Position numbers and translations under genes: made by a program
Part shown: positions 21,119 to 32,220 of the stretch, piece after piece
Layout: each line of letters opens with the position of its first letter
Numbering within the stretch: position 1 is the stretch's first letter
DNA from: Cannabis sativa
Taxonomy: Eukaryota; Streptophyta; Magnoliopsida; Rosales; Cannabaceae
Direction: 5' to 3'
Length of the DNA stretch: 64,000 bases
Assembly: GCF_029168945.1 (NCBI RefSeq)
Contig: NC_083603.1
Span: 22,134,001 to 22,198,000, forward strand
Notes under the pieces: model-generated
What the model was told of the DNA's origin: nothing
The model's database searches: none
The model's input: the letters and a program-made list of their open reading frames with translations, nothing else

Positions 21119-22480
21119 GGGATAATTGCGGCAAAAGTCCCCAAAAATTTGAGGTTGATGCCGATTAGTCCTCAACCTCAAAAATTGGCGGTGAAAATAC
21201 CTAAGGTCCCAATTTTTGTTTGTCTGTTGGTCCTTTTTCTAACGGATCCGTTAAACCCAAATAAAGTGACACGTGTCAATTTTTTATTGGTCTAAATAAT
21301 AATTTTAATTAAAAATTTTAAAATAAAATAAAAAACTAAAAAATATATTTTAAAATTATAAATTTATTTTATTTTATTTTATTTTTTCTTTTCTTTTTTT
21401 TTTTATTATTCATCTTCTCCAACCAGACAAATACATTCCCTCAAAAAAAAAACCAAACAAATACATATAATATATCTATAACATATCAATCGATTATTCA
21501 GAAAATAATAATAAAATATAATTAAACAAAACATTTGCAACTATTTCTTAATTTACAAAAAATAAATCAATCATCAGCTGTCTCTCTCTACGCCTCAAAT
21601 ATATATTTGCAAAATTGGTATATATATATTTATATATAACTGATATAACCCATCCATTTTAACAATATATATATATAACTGATATATAAATCAAGATTGG
21701 GGGTGGTTGAGTTCGACGAGACTCTGATATATAACCCATCCCTTTCCACAATATATATAACTGATAAAAAAAAAAAGTCGGGTTACCTAATTTGGGGGTG
21801 GTTGAGTGCGACGGGGACTCCGAGATGGCACCACTACCACCATCCGCCAGAGGCGAAACTCCAGGGGTGGCGCGGCGAGGGTTGGTGGTGCAAACAGATC
21901 TGAAAATGGAGAGAGGGTTGGTGGTCCGGGAGTGAGATCCTTTGGTCTTCGATTTCTCTGGGTTTTGGTCTTCGAAGAAGAGAAGAACTTTGGTGATAGA
22001 CGATTGGGCATACGACTGGGAATGGCAGAGTGCGAAGTCGACGTTTCAAGGGGTGCTACGTCTAGTGGTGGTGCTCGTTTGGGTGTTACGATGCCAAAGA
22101 TGCCCACAATCTGGCTTGGAGATCTGATGATCTTAGAGAATGTAGAGGGAAGAAGATGACGTCTGTAGGGTTAGTTTTTGGTGGCTGGTTGGAGAAGATG
22201 AATAAAAAAAAAAAGAAAATATAAAATAAAATAAATTTATAATTTTAAAATATATTTTTTAGTTTTTTATTTTATTTTAAATTTTTTTAATTAAAATTAT
22301 TATTTGGACCAATAAAAAATTGACACGTGGCACTTTATTTGGGTTTAACGGATCCGTTAAAAAAAGGACCAACGGACAAACAAAAATTGGGACCTTAGGT
22401 ATTTTCACCGCCAATTTTTAAGGTTGAGGACTAATCGGCATCAACCTCAAGTTTTTGGGGACTTTTGCCACAATTATCCC
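21119..22480. mobile_element. Non-autonomous MULE with ~300-bp terminal inverted repeats (Pack-MULE-like)
   Basis: A 1,362-bp element begins gggataattgcggcaaaag and ends as its complement. The inverted repeats run 21119-21426 and 22185-22480 with few mismatches. Nine-base target duplications tttttaaaa flank it at 21110-21118 and 22481-22489. Copy A has the empty site (attaaattttaaaatgat at 8-25). Long inverted repeats and a 9-bp duplication are typical of Mutator-like elements. The inside has no transposase; it holds a GC-rich block (about 21780-22170) quite unlike the flanks. Confidence 0.92.
21780..22170 (+). pseudogene. GC-rich cargo of the MULE, likely captured gene fragment
   Basis: About 390 bases of balanced composition sit between AT-rich arms, as in Pack-MULEs that carry host exons. 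Several overlapping frames are open on both strands, for example MAECEVDVSRGATSSGGARL at 22022 on the plus strand, but none has a family signature I know. A short phrase (gggggtggttgagt) occurs twice, at about 21700 and 21793. The source gene and the coding strand are undetermined. Confidence 0.4.
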
Positions 22481-23786
22481 TTTTTAAAATGATAAAAAAC
22501 TGTTTTCTATTCTCACTTTTAAAAATACAATTTTAAAAACTGAAAACTGAAAACACAGCTAAATAAACTCTACATTTTCAGCTGTTTTGCATCTCCACGT
22601 GTCACCCCTTAGAGTGCGTCACGTTGTTCGGACAGAAATTGAGATAACAAATATTTATATTTTTATCTATTTATATCTACATATTTATATAAAAGAAAAG
22701 TTTAAGGATAATGAGATGGCCTCTAATATTTTTCGTAATGTATTTTTATAACTTTTGGAGACCATCAAGTTTACACTAAAAAAAAATATCATATCATTTA
22801 TACATAATCAGTAATAATCTCACATTGCCCAAAAATATTTTAAGTGTTTATGCAAATGAAAGTTTAAGAGTAATGAGATAACATCTCATATTTTTAGCGA
22901 TACCTATTTTTACATTATTTTTTTTAATTGTGAAGTAACATTCTTTATTCAAATATTATATTTTCTTTTCCATGTCTTTTTTATTCCTTCTCTTTTAACT
23001 GAAGTTAGATATCCTTACAAATGATATTATGTACACTAATAAAATATAAATAAAGATATAATGTATTTCAAATGTAATTAGACTATACGCAACTATAACT
23101 AACAGTAAAGTAATTTTTAAAACTAAAAAATAATTATTTATTTTAAAACTATAAATGAGATAATTATTTATATGTTATTTTGTAAAAATATTAACAATTA
23201 TTTAAATATGTAATTTTTACTCTAAAAATATACATAAAAAATTTCTATTAAATGGTAGGAGGCACAATTAGGTTACCTAATTTATACATATAAAAGTAAT
23301 TTATAAAAGCTTCAGCCAAGATATGTTGCCACGTGTTGAAATGTTGAAATGAGAATTAATTAAAGTCTTCTCAAAAGCCCAAAGCACAAATGGCTGAAAT
23401 ATCCCCTCTTGCCACGTGTTGATACCCTATGTATACTGAACAATCTCTCGGCCCCACCACCTGCATGTTGTCCCATGTGATCTGAAGCAACAACCTATAA
23501 AAGAATAATAATTACACTTTAGAGCCTCACCTATTGTATTACTTTTTCATAAATAATGTATTATTTTTAATTAAAATAGTTATAGGCTGAGTCATAATAA
23601 AGGACATGTGTATCAAAGTCATATTTTCTTTTTATATAATAAATTAAAAAAATTAAATAATACACTTTTATTATCACTATTTTTGAAAAGAGAGTCGGTC
23701 TGAGGAGGTATATAAGGGAGTTGTGGTTGTATGGTCTCAGGAGGTATATAAAAGAGTTGTTGTTGTATAATTTGCATGATACAGAG

Positions 23787-24251
23787 ATGCCTTCTTCAAA
23801 TGCATTATCTGCAATGTATCATCAGTTACAAAATAACACTAATACTATAACTAATGGTTCATCTAGTGATAGCAATGGCTCATTTAGCAACTCTGAGAAT
23901 CAACCTCCTGCATCCCGAGTTCGAAGTCGAAATCCTGAAGTTCATAGTCTTCCAAATGGACAAAGAAGACGTTTCGAAGTACCTATAACTTCCCCACTGC
24001 CTACAGACATGATTACCATTACCCGGTCAAGTGTAAATGGTTGGAGATTTAGTATTCGGGCTCCGTTAACACCTCAACAAGAAGTTTACCTCCAACGCGT
24101 GCACAATGGTATTTCAGCAATAGAGAGTGCAATGGAATACATCCAGCTAAATGGAATTACTGCAGAATCCATGACTCGGCTGTTGATTGTAGTAGAGACG
24201 ATGCCTGAACAATTGCGAGATGCGGTCAGCATTTTCCGCCGTCCACCCTAG
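23787..24251 (+). CDS. Unrecognised 154-residue protein, copy B
   Basis: This is the partner of 1320-1784. The ATG is at 23787 and the TAG at 24249-24251. It differs from copy A by Pro for Leu in the RSRN(P)EVHS stretch, by Pro for Ser in FSIRA(P)LTPQQ, and by one silent change. The frame, the upstream 36-bp duplication, the three G-boxes and the TATA-like box are all kept. The 3' flank here is about 45 bases longer than in copy A (near 24390-24435) and includes gttctatctttttctgttaa, which looks like a transcript 3' end. Function unknown. Confidence 0.5.
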   Translation: MPSSNALSAMYHQLQNNTNTITNGSSSDSNGSFSNSENQPPASRVRSRNPEVHSLPNGQRRRFEVPITSPLPTDMITITRSSVNGWRFSIRAPLTPQQEVYLQRVHNGISAIESAMEYIQLNGITAESMTRLLIVVETMPEQLRDAVSIFRRPP

Positions 24252-26078
24252 TCTTCCTTATTTGTTGAAAAACTATTTTGGTATAATAGAGTATGATTTT
24301 AGATAGTGATATTTTATTATTTTTTGCTACCACTGTATTCTTATAATTCGTTTATGCCAAGATATCCTTTTGATATATATATACATGTAACTATATATAT
24401 ATAGTTTGTAATGTTCTATCTTTTTCTGTTAATGAAATTTAAGTTTGTTTTATTAATTGAAATCTAATAATAAGTCATATATTACAACAAAAAACCTTTC
24501 CACCTATAAAATCATCAGTATATTATATAAACAAATGGACAAAATAAAAAAAGACATCCCTTTTTATTATATAACTAGACTATACACAGGGAGCCATTTT
24601 TTCATTACTTCCTTGTTGAGATTTTTAAGTATGAACTGAGGATGTTTGCAGTGTAACCGGTATGGATTTTAGTTATATTTTCAAACAAAACCATACATGC
24701 AATACTAATATTATTAAATTAATACAATACTAAATTTGTTTATATGAATTGATCCTAAATTTGTTATTATTATCTTTCATGGAAATCTAACATTACAATC
24801 AAACTTTCATTATATTTGGACATTATATAGCATAAAATATATACGTCTACTATTAATTAGTAGTTAAACGTTTAAATATATACTAATGAGTTTTTTTGTT
24901 TTATTTATATACCAATTAGTAGTTATTTAGATATATACCAAATAATACAAAATTATATATGATACCATTAATTATATAATAGTAACATAATGCATATTAT
25001 AACAAATCGTTTTGGATACCAAATATTATTATATTAATACAATACTAATAAGTAATTAAATATATGATACCAAATTATTAAGGACAATTACCCCACATTT
25101 TTTTTTTAACTTTAATTTTTTTTTTTCAAATTTACGGTTTGGGTTTGTAAAGTGGTTTCTCCGGTGGTTTCTATGTGGGTTGCTATACGAATTTTTTTTT
25201 GCGATTTAAGTTGCAGCGCTAGTTGCAATAGGGATTTCTATGTACAATTCTATAAAAATTTTAAAATATATATATATATATTTTAAAGTGTACAAATCAA
25301 AAAACCTCAATTATTAAATACAATATTAAATAGTATTAATTTACATTCAGTATATTACCGCAAAAAAAAAAAAATATGTGAATACTAATTATTAATATTT
25401 TGATACTATCAATTTTTAATACTATTTTTATTGTACTTAATTACCAAATTATATCAAAAAAACAAAATAAAGAAAACATTTATCAATTTTTGTCATATAA
25501 CAATTTTTAATTTCTTTCATTTTTTTCTTTTTTTTTTTTTTTATAATTGAATACCATATGATATCTAAATACCAAAATTATATAAACTCAATTTTTTGAT
25601 TAAAAACAAAAGTATCTATATTTTTTTTTTTGGACAAAAAAAGTATCTATGTTTAAACAACAACAAAAGTAATAATATTATTTTTTTTTTAAAAAAAAAA
25701 ATACACACTTTGAACTTTTATATTTATAAATATATAAAGAAATAAATTGATTGTTTAAGAAAAAGAAGTAATTTAATAGGATATAAATATAATTAATTAT
25801 ATATACGTTACTACCTAATATAATTGATAATTAAGTTTTGAAAGTTAGTTATTTATGATAAATGATTATAGAATATGGGTATAATGAAAACTACCTAATA
25901 TATTTGTAATTAATTTAAATTTAATGTGGGTATATGTAAATTTTCCATGACATTTTACTAACAACTAAATCCCAAAAAAATAAGGGAATTTAACATAACT
26001 ACACACTATACATAAAATAATAATCAAAATCTCATATCAAACTTAATATACCGTACTTATATATACTATTTATATTTA
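24252..26078. other. AT-rich sequence without a recognisable gene, copy B
   Basis: The counterpart of 1785-3548, with small length changes in homopolymers and an extra ctacctaatataattgat at about 25811-25829. No gene is seen. Confidence 0.5.
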
Positions 26079-26109
26079 CTAGGTAGAAGTTACGTGCCGA
26101 AGCACGTAA
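26079..26109 (-). other. Helitron 3' terminus (CTAG plus hairpin)
   Basis: On the plus strand ctag (26079-26082) is followed by seven bases and the perfect 8-bp inverted repeat ttacgtgc/gcacgtaa with a four-base loop (26090-26109). On the minus strand this is the transposition terminator, and the flanking T belongs to the target. Confidence 0.9.
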
Positions 26110-26765
26110 ATATTAATTTTATTTAAAATTTAATTATTTATTTAAAAAATTACAAGAATTACAATAATAATAATTTATATTTGTTCAATTAAGAAAAACA
26201 ATAATAATTATATAAATACATATTTATTCTTTTATTCCAATAGAAAGAGAGAGAATGCACAAATCTATGCTTTCTGAGCCAAATATATATTGGGAAGAAA
26301 ATAAAGAAAAAAAAAAGTGGGGGTGGGGGAACAAGAGAATTACATTACATGATAAGCTAGCTGATAACACTCATACATCAGACACATTCTATTACATGGA
26401 TAATTATGTTAGATTATAATCTAACAATCTTTGAAGTTGTTACAAAGGATATATTAGACTATAATCTAACTTCATCAACTTGTAGTAGTTAGAGGAAAGA
26501 AGATGAATCCTTGTTTATATTCCCACTTTAAGGTCAGTTTTTTCTTTTTATTTTTTTTCTCTTTCTGTCAACTGCATTCATTCGCATTCTCATTCTCATT
26601 TCAAATTCTCCGATCGGAAAGAACGATTCAGGAAATAATTTTTTTTTTTTTAACAAAACAACCGGAATAGGTTTCAATAAATAGCAAACAAGATTGATTA
26701 TACAATTTTTACAAGCCTTATTACAGTTCCCTGAATCAGAATCATTACTCAGAATCATTACTTAC
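26110..26765 (-). other. Helitron 3' interior, non-coding
   Basis: AT-rich sequence with a G-rich stretch (gtgggggtggggg near 26316) and a ctagctgataacactcatac phrase that may derive from a gene 3' UTR. No ORF with recognisable motifs. Confidence 0.4.
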
Positions 26766-28035
26766 CGCTTGCATTAGTCCACTTATTTCGGAATCCTTGA
26801 GATTTGCATCTACCTTTTCCAAACCATTCTTTAGTTCCTCAAGAGTGATCTGTCCACTATTATCGACATCTATGGACAACAATTGCAAGTCATGCACTAA
26901 AGAACAGAATACCCTAAACATAATCAAAATGTACATTTTTTCTCTATGGACATGGATCGTAGTATAATAATCGTACCTTAATTGCAATACATGCTTGTGC
27001 TTTGCAATAAATATAAATGGAAATAAAAAAGCTAACCAATAGTAATTTAATGAATGATTAACCTTATGTACACACCTTAAACTGCTATAATTATATAGTT
27101 TAGTTGACTGATAAATACTCACCCTAATGGCTATTTTCTTCAGCTTGTTCATAGTAGAGAATTGTTTCAAGCGCGATTAAACAGCGGAATCAAGAGGTTT
27201 GTCAGGAGCAACACCACCAACTTGAACCCAAGGGTGGCCTACGACATAATAGAAGCATTAAAACAAATATGTGAAGCCTAGTTTTAAGTTAGAAGAACAT
27301 ATTATTTGGAATGAAAAAAAAAACTATAGGTCGTCATATTTTAAATGGGAAAAGCTACTACTAATGCTCAAATCACCACATTCTAGTTTATACCATTAGA
27401 ATTTTTAAAAAGGAGGGTCAGAACTCTAGATCATAAAACAATTCATATTGTATATTTCTTTTACTTTATGATAAAAAAAAAAAAAGCTCCAGATCATGCC
27501 AGTGTCAAATGATATTGCTTATTTAGACTAAAAAGATGCATCTATACAATAGAAAAATAAAATGTATGACTATGGATGCTAAACAAATTAAGTCACCTGA
27601 CATAATAATCAATCAAGACCATTAACTTACTAAGAACTTCATGGACCGTAAGCCGCTTCTTAGGGTCCCTTACAAGCATTCTTCGAACAAGATCTTTTGC
27701 ACTTTCAGATATGCTAGGCCATGGTTCAGAGATAAAATCGAGTTCTCCCCTTAAAACCTGCTCAAATATTCCTTGCTCCAATTCTGATTGATCCATTAAA
27801 AAGCAGGTACAATCGATATAAGTCCACAACTATGGATGATTAATGAATTTGTAAAACAACAAGATATGAAACATAAGATCCTTACCATCCCAAAATGGGG
27901 GCACTCCACTATGTAAAATATAAATGATTACCCCAGCGCTCCAAACATCACATTCTGGAGCATAATGCTTCCGTAACACTTTTGGGACGACATAGTAAGG
28001 ACTACCGACCCATGTAGCGGAAAGGTCCATCTTCA
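26766..28035 (-). pseudogene. Captured CDPK fragment (kinase C-lobe to first EF-hand)
   Basis: Four pieces in gene order. (1) Up to 27886: [16 protein letters not shown], then [20 protein letters not shown]; the usual APE reads VPK. (2) 27631-27783, exactly 153 bp: [33 protein letters not shown]. (3) 27123-27238, exactly 116 bp: HPWVQVGGVAPDKPLDSAV, stop, [14 protein letters not shown]. (4) 26766 to about 26880: the EF-hand loop [12 protein letters not shown] and [10 protein letters not shown], a truncated exon. Donors GTAAG, GTAAGT, GTGAGT, GTAAG are intact. 153 and 116 bp are classic CDPK exon sizes. The N-lobe, the catalytic HRD and DFG motifs and EF-hands 2-4 are absent, and TAA at 27177-27179 interrupts exon 3. 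Calcium-dependent kinases signal in the cytosol and at membranes; this piece cannot. Confidence 0.92.
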
Positions 28036-28238
28036 CTTCCTCTTTCGAACTATTTTGGTTTCCATCCACTTTCTTGTAATTTCCTTGACTGCATTTCCCA
28101 TACACCAGATCATACCATTAGAGATAAGAAGAATGAAAAAAAAAAACGTGAATATAGACATTTTCCTTATAGAGAAAATGTCAAGTATGTGAGAAAGGCT
28201 ATTTACAATGCCATTTTGCAAAACTGCCCCATACATAC

Positions 28239-28466
28239 CATTCTTTGCTTTTTCTCTAAACGTTGTTTCTCAGCATTTGCCTTCTCATATTCTCCATTCT
28301 CCAAATGTCGTTGGTCTGGTCTAAGCCTGGAATCCGTAGGATATATAAAATAGAAAGACATAATACATATTGTTGCCCCTGTCACCATTAACATAATACA
28401 TGCTTTCATCCCACTTTCCAAATATTGTAGCAACTTTTTTCCCCATAAGATCTTCAGCAAATCCAT
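28239..28466 (-). pseudogene. Captured fragment of an oxysterol-binding-protein-related (ORP) gene
   Basis: In one frame the minus strand reads [20 protein letters not shown] (about 28361-28440). One frame over it reads [20 protein letters not shown] and [13 protein letters not shown], ending at 28239 before GTATGT. Both blocks are hallmarks of the C-terminal sterol/lipid-binding domain of plant ORPs. The ~45 codons normally between them are missing and the frame shifts, so it is a deletion-fused remnant. ORPs move sterols and phosphoinositides between membranes. It lies between the HMT and CDPK pieces and shares their strand. Confidence 0.82.
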
Positions 28467-29130
28467 GAACCTGTATTTGTATTACATCATCAGATAAGAA
28501 CGAATCTGTTAAATATGGTAGAGAATTGAAGAGCTAGACTGAAACATATATACTAATAAGAAAATTGAAATCTAAACGTGAAACTAACATTAGAAATAGA
28601 ATGGAGCAGAGAAAATGAAGCTGGGTAAGAATCGCAATGTAATGATTGACTGCTGGTTTTCTTCTAATGAAACTTCAATTAAAAAGAAAAAAAATTCAAG
28701 GCTGCTAATGGCAAGTTTTAAAGGCTGCGAAAAGCCAAGACAAAAGAAAAAACCACCACAGTGGTCCATATATAATTTTAAACTGAATTAATAAGTTCAC
28801 TGCAGAATCTTTAGCCATTGTTCATAAGTTCATTTACTAACAAGCCAAAAGACAAAGAATCTCCCTAATAAATGTCATGTGAAACGATTAAAATCACTTT
28901 TGGTACATTCAAAATCCCAATAGATGATTTCCTAATGGGAAAAAATTCAACAATAACCCAGTTATCAAAATTCATTATTTCTTAATTTTCGGGTCCAAGT
29001 TCATGAATAAACATAACTCTGTTAATAAGTACCTCCATTCTTCATACATGAAGAAAGAAAGAAAGAAAAATCAGACACCCAAACACAGAGTCAAGCAAAG
29101 TAAAGGAAAATAAAAAGGTAGAAAGAGTAC
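28467..29130 (-). other. Intron-like spacer inside the Helitron
   Basis: No coding motifs are seen. It joins the HMT exon (which ends at a donor) and the ORP piece, and is probably intron sequence of one or both source genes. Confidence 0.4.
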
Positions 29131-29289
29131 CCCACGAATAAGGTGAGGGGAAGTGAGAAGGCATTTGGCGCTCCATAGAGGATCGTTGAGGTCCGCGCCA
29201 TGGCGTTCGAGCTCTGTGGCGAGTCCGCCGTCGATAACGGCGGCACCGCCGGACTTCCTGAGAAACTCCGTCATAAGAGATGTATCCAT
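29131..29289 (-). pseudogene. HMT: Captured first exon of a homocysteine S-methyltransferase gene (HMT)
   Basis: From the ATG at 29289 the minus strand reads [15 protein letters not shown], then [20 protein letters not shown] and [18 protein letters not shown], and then reaches a GT donor near 29130. [23 protein letters not shown] is the start of the methyltransferase barrel in plant HMTs, which pass a methyl group from S-methylmethionine or AdoMet to homocysteine to make methionine in the cytosol. The zinc-binding cysteines of the later exons are absent. GC content is high, as in a normal first exon, and CT repeats lie just upstream (about 29365-29400) as in many plant 5' UTRs. The fragment is intact and keeps its own ATG, so it could start a chimeric transcript. 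Confidence 0.9.
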
Positions 29290-29650
29290 TCAACGATGAA
29301 ACAAAGAGAATGCAAATGAGAAAGGAAATACAAACCCAATACGCCATTGTCGATCGAAGCTCTCTCTCTCTTTACTCTGCTGATTTTGTTTCTCTCTCTA
29401 GCTTCTGAGAAAAGCTTCTCTCCGAGCAAGTCCGATAATTTATGGTTATTGAACAAAACATTGGTAGTGTACCCTAGAGAGAAGAAATTAGCAAGATTGA
29501 AAGATAGGTCTTTTTGAATGGGGAAGCAAGTGTGAAATATGATATGAAATTAATAATACATGTTCCGGCTATGACGAGGATCTTGGAAAAACCTATACCG
29601 GAGTGCAAAGCCATAGCTGCATTTGGTTGATCGTAAACCAAAGCGAGAAA

Positions 29651-29864
29651 ATGGAATATACGGTTTGTTAGAGAGATATGTGGCTAAGATGATTTTTTTT
29701 AATTTAAAAAAAGATTATTTAATTTTTTGGGTTTAATTATTGAGTTTATTTATTAACGGGAGATAAACCTATAAATTTAACAGAACATTCTTTGTATATT
29801 CTGTTAAACCAAGAAATGTCGTTAAACCAATAAATGCCGTTAGATAGGCACTTTTAATATATAA
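29651..29864 (-). repeat. Internal copy of the Helitron 5' region
   Basis: It matches 32209-32434 (from atgg.atatacggtttgtta to cacttttaatatataa) with a small deletion and a few substitutions. The very end differs: here ctagtctag replaces the terminal aga, so the TC start of the element is lost. Confidence 0.85.
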
Positions 29865-30640
29865 CTAGTCTAGCCCAAATATAATTCAAGAATGTTAGGG
29901 TGATAAAATTAACAAGGAGAAACTTGATTGTGCCTAGAATTTTCAACAACTAAAAGTAGTATAATCCAGACTCGAATACATTGGCCTTGATTTGATAAAT
30001 GCAAATTGAACATTCTATTAACTGAGTCCCTAATGGCTAAGAACTTGATAGACAAAAAAATATAGACAAAAAAAGAAAAAGAAATACCACTGACTAAATT
30101 GTTAACATTCGAATATTAATGCTAAAAAATAACAATTATTACTAACAGATAATTTGGAGAGAAAAAATTACAATTAACAATAATAAATAAAAATACAAAT
30201 AAGCACATTAGAGGTTAATCCATTCCTAAAGGCTAGAACTCCATTTAAAACATGGAGGAATGAAAATTGATTTATCAAAAAAGTTCACTCACTAATTAAC
30301 ATGACAGATTATCATCAAAATTCAAACCACAACCTCAAATTAACAGCAACACAGATTCAAATTAATGAGTAACACTAATCAGAACATAACAATACTATTT
30401 CAAAAATTTCAGATTCAGCAATAATACAATGATTAACTGATTAATTAATAATCGAGAAAGCTAACCAAAGGATGTAGCTATAACAGAGCCTAGACACCAC
30501 AATAATGCCGTACCAAAACAGATTAGTTCAAAAAATTCCGAACAAAATTTCGATCATCGGTAACAAACAGATTATAATTTCAGCATCAAATTTTCGCTAT
30601 TAGTAATAAACATATTAAAAATTTCAGATCAAAATTTCAC
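29865..30640 (-). other. Helitron interior, AT-rich
   Basis: No coding motif is seen. It lies between the internal 5'-end copy and the leader-like exon, and is absent from copy A as part of the insertion. Confidence 0.4.
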
Positions 30641-30654
30641 AACAAACGGATTAT

Positions 30655-30830
30655 TACCGTGAGGTAGCTGCTGAGATTAATAGCAAGGGACGGAGGAGCT
30701 GGCAGGTCGACGTCGACGTCGCGGCAGGCGTGCAGCTGAAAGTGTCGCCGTCGGCCGAGATCGGTGAGAGAGAGAGGAGTCGAGAGATGCGACGCTAGAA
30801 AGAGGTGAAGAAATGTTAGGAAAAATAATA
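30655..30830 (-). pseudogene. Leader-like exon of an unidentified gene in the Helitron
   Basis: A GC-rich island (cgacgtcgacgtcgcggcag, CT-rich on the minus strand) ends at a GTAATAAT donor-like site near 30658. It resembles a plant 5' UTR exon. A 67-codon frame crosses it, but nothing in it is recognisable. It would be a fourth captured piece. Confidence 0.4.
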
Positions 30831-31137
30831 ATAATAACAATTATCAATTCGTTTTTTTTTTTTTAATTCATAATTTTTGAAAAAATTAATAATGGGACTA
30901 TTTTACATATAGGCACAAATAATAATAAAATGATAAAAATACGTTTGAGGGAATTTTAAATATTTTTATATTTTTTTATAATTTTATTTACAAAAAATAA
31001 TTTTTTAATGTATTTTTATTAATTTATTGTTGATATTTGTTATCTGTATGTTATTTTTTGTTATTGTTTTGATGTTATTTTTCTATTAATTTTATTTAAT
31101 TTTCTTGTTGTTTTCGTATTATTTATATATATATATA

Positions 31138-31576
31138 CTAGGTGATTGTTACGTGCATGGACGGAGGGACTTTAGCCCATGTGTGGGCTAAAGCCCTCAC
31201 TCAAATATATACATTAAATTTTGTATATGTAGATATATACATATATTAATTCACTTTGCTCAATTTATTAAAGTCCAATTTACAAAAGTCCTCACTCAAT
31301 ATCTTAATCATGATTTATTAGCTACTCTTATTCTAATCAAGCCCATTTTAAAAGTAGTCTAATACAAATAATAAAAAAAATAATACTTTATTAAAAAATA
31401 AAATAATACCATTGACAACATTTATTTTATTTTTGTCAATAGTATTATTTTATTTTGTTGAAGATGAAAATTTGAAAGATACATTTATTATTATTTTTAT
31501 TAGTTTTGACTTAATATTTATTCAAGCCCTCACTCAACTAAATTTCTGGCTTCGTCACTGGTTACGTGCCCACGTA
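31138..31576 (-). other. Second, disrupted Helitron 3' terminus inside the composite element
   Basis: ctag at 31138-31141 is followed by seven bases and ttacgtg, then a 405-bp hAT insertion. Past its target duplication the sequence resumes cccacgtagtg. With the insertion removed, the minus strand would read CTACGTG, GG, CACGTAA, seven bases, CTAG, T: a Helitron terminator with the same spacing as the one at 26079. Confidence 0.85.
31156..31560. mobile_element. hAT-type MITE inserted in the Helitron hairpin
   Basis: 405 bp with imperfect ends CATGGACGGAG and CAGTGACGAAG (complement of the right end), and perfect 8-bp target duplications gttacgtg at 31148-31155 and 31561-31568. The right end is the CAGTGGCGGAGCC-like terminus common in plant hAT MITEs. 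Near-terminal repeats agccctcactcaa occur at both sides. No coding sequence. Confidence 0.85.
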
Positions 31577-32120
31577 GTGTTAGTTTTATTTAATATTTTA
31601 GTTTTTTATTTTAATTAATAATTAAAATAGTATAATTATTTGAACGATTTGTTTTATAAAAATAAAATATGTGTCAGTATATTTAGTAAGTAAAACATAG
31701 TTGTGTTATAATAATGTATGTTATTAATAGTAAAATGTACATTAATCTTCTAATTGAAAAAAATTCTATTATCTCATTTCATATTTAATAATAGCTACAC
31801 AATTATATATTTATAGACTTTCACATTCTTTGCAAATTACTAATAAGCACCAATAATATTTTCATATTCTAATATTTTTCAACCTTCTCCTCTTGGTGGT
31901 AAAATTAAAAATAAAACTAAAAATAAGCACAAACATATAAGGTAAATACTAATTACAGCCCATTTCATCTTTTTTTTTTTATTATTTTTTTAAGCCCAAG
32001 CCCAAAAATCTCTAAGCCAACATAATCAATCTTCTTTTATATTATCTTTTCTAGATATTTTATCTATATTTTTCTTTTTTAAAAAATAAATAAAAAAATT
32101 ATTAATATTCTCCGAAGATA

Positions 32121-32220
32121 GGTTTGTTAGAGAGATATGTGGCTAAGATGATTTTTTTAATTTAAAAAGAGATTATTAATATTTAAAAGATTGTTTAATT
32201 TTTTAGACAATGGGATATAC
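32121..32220 (-). repeat. 100-bp partial tandem copy next to the Helitron 5' region
   Basis: ggtttgttagagagatatgt and the following ~70 bases are repeated directly at 32221. Near a Helitron 5' end such duplications may come from template slippage. Confidence 0.75.

Noticed and set aside
21787..22159. Assigning the MULE cargo to a named gene
   Set aside because: Several frames on both strands are open and none shows a motif I can name.
26534..28466. A functional calcium-dependent kinase gene
   Set aside because: It lacks the N-lobe, HRD and DFG, has an internal TAA, a truncated EF-hand exon and ORP sequence fused upstream, and lies wholly inside a Helitron.
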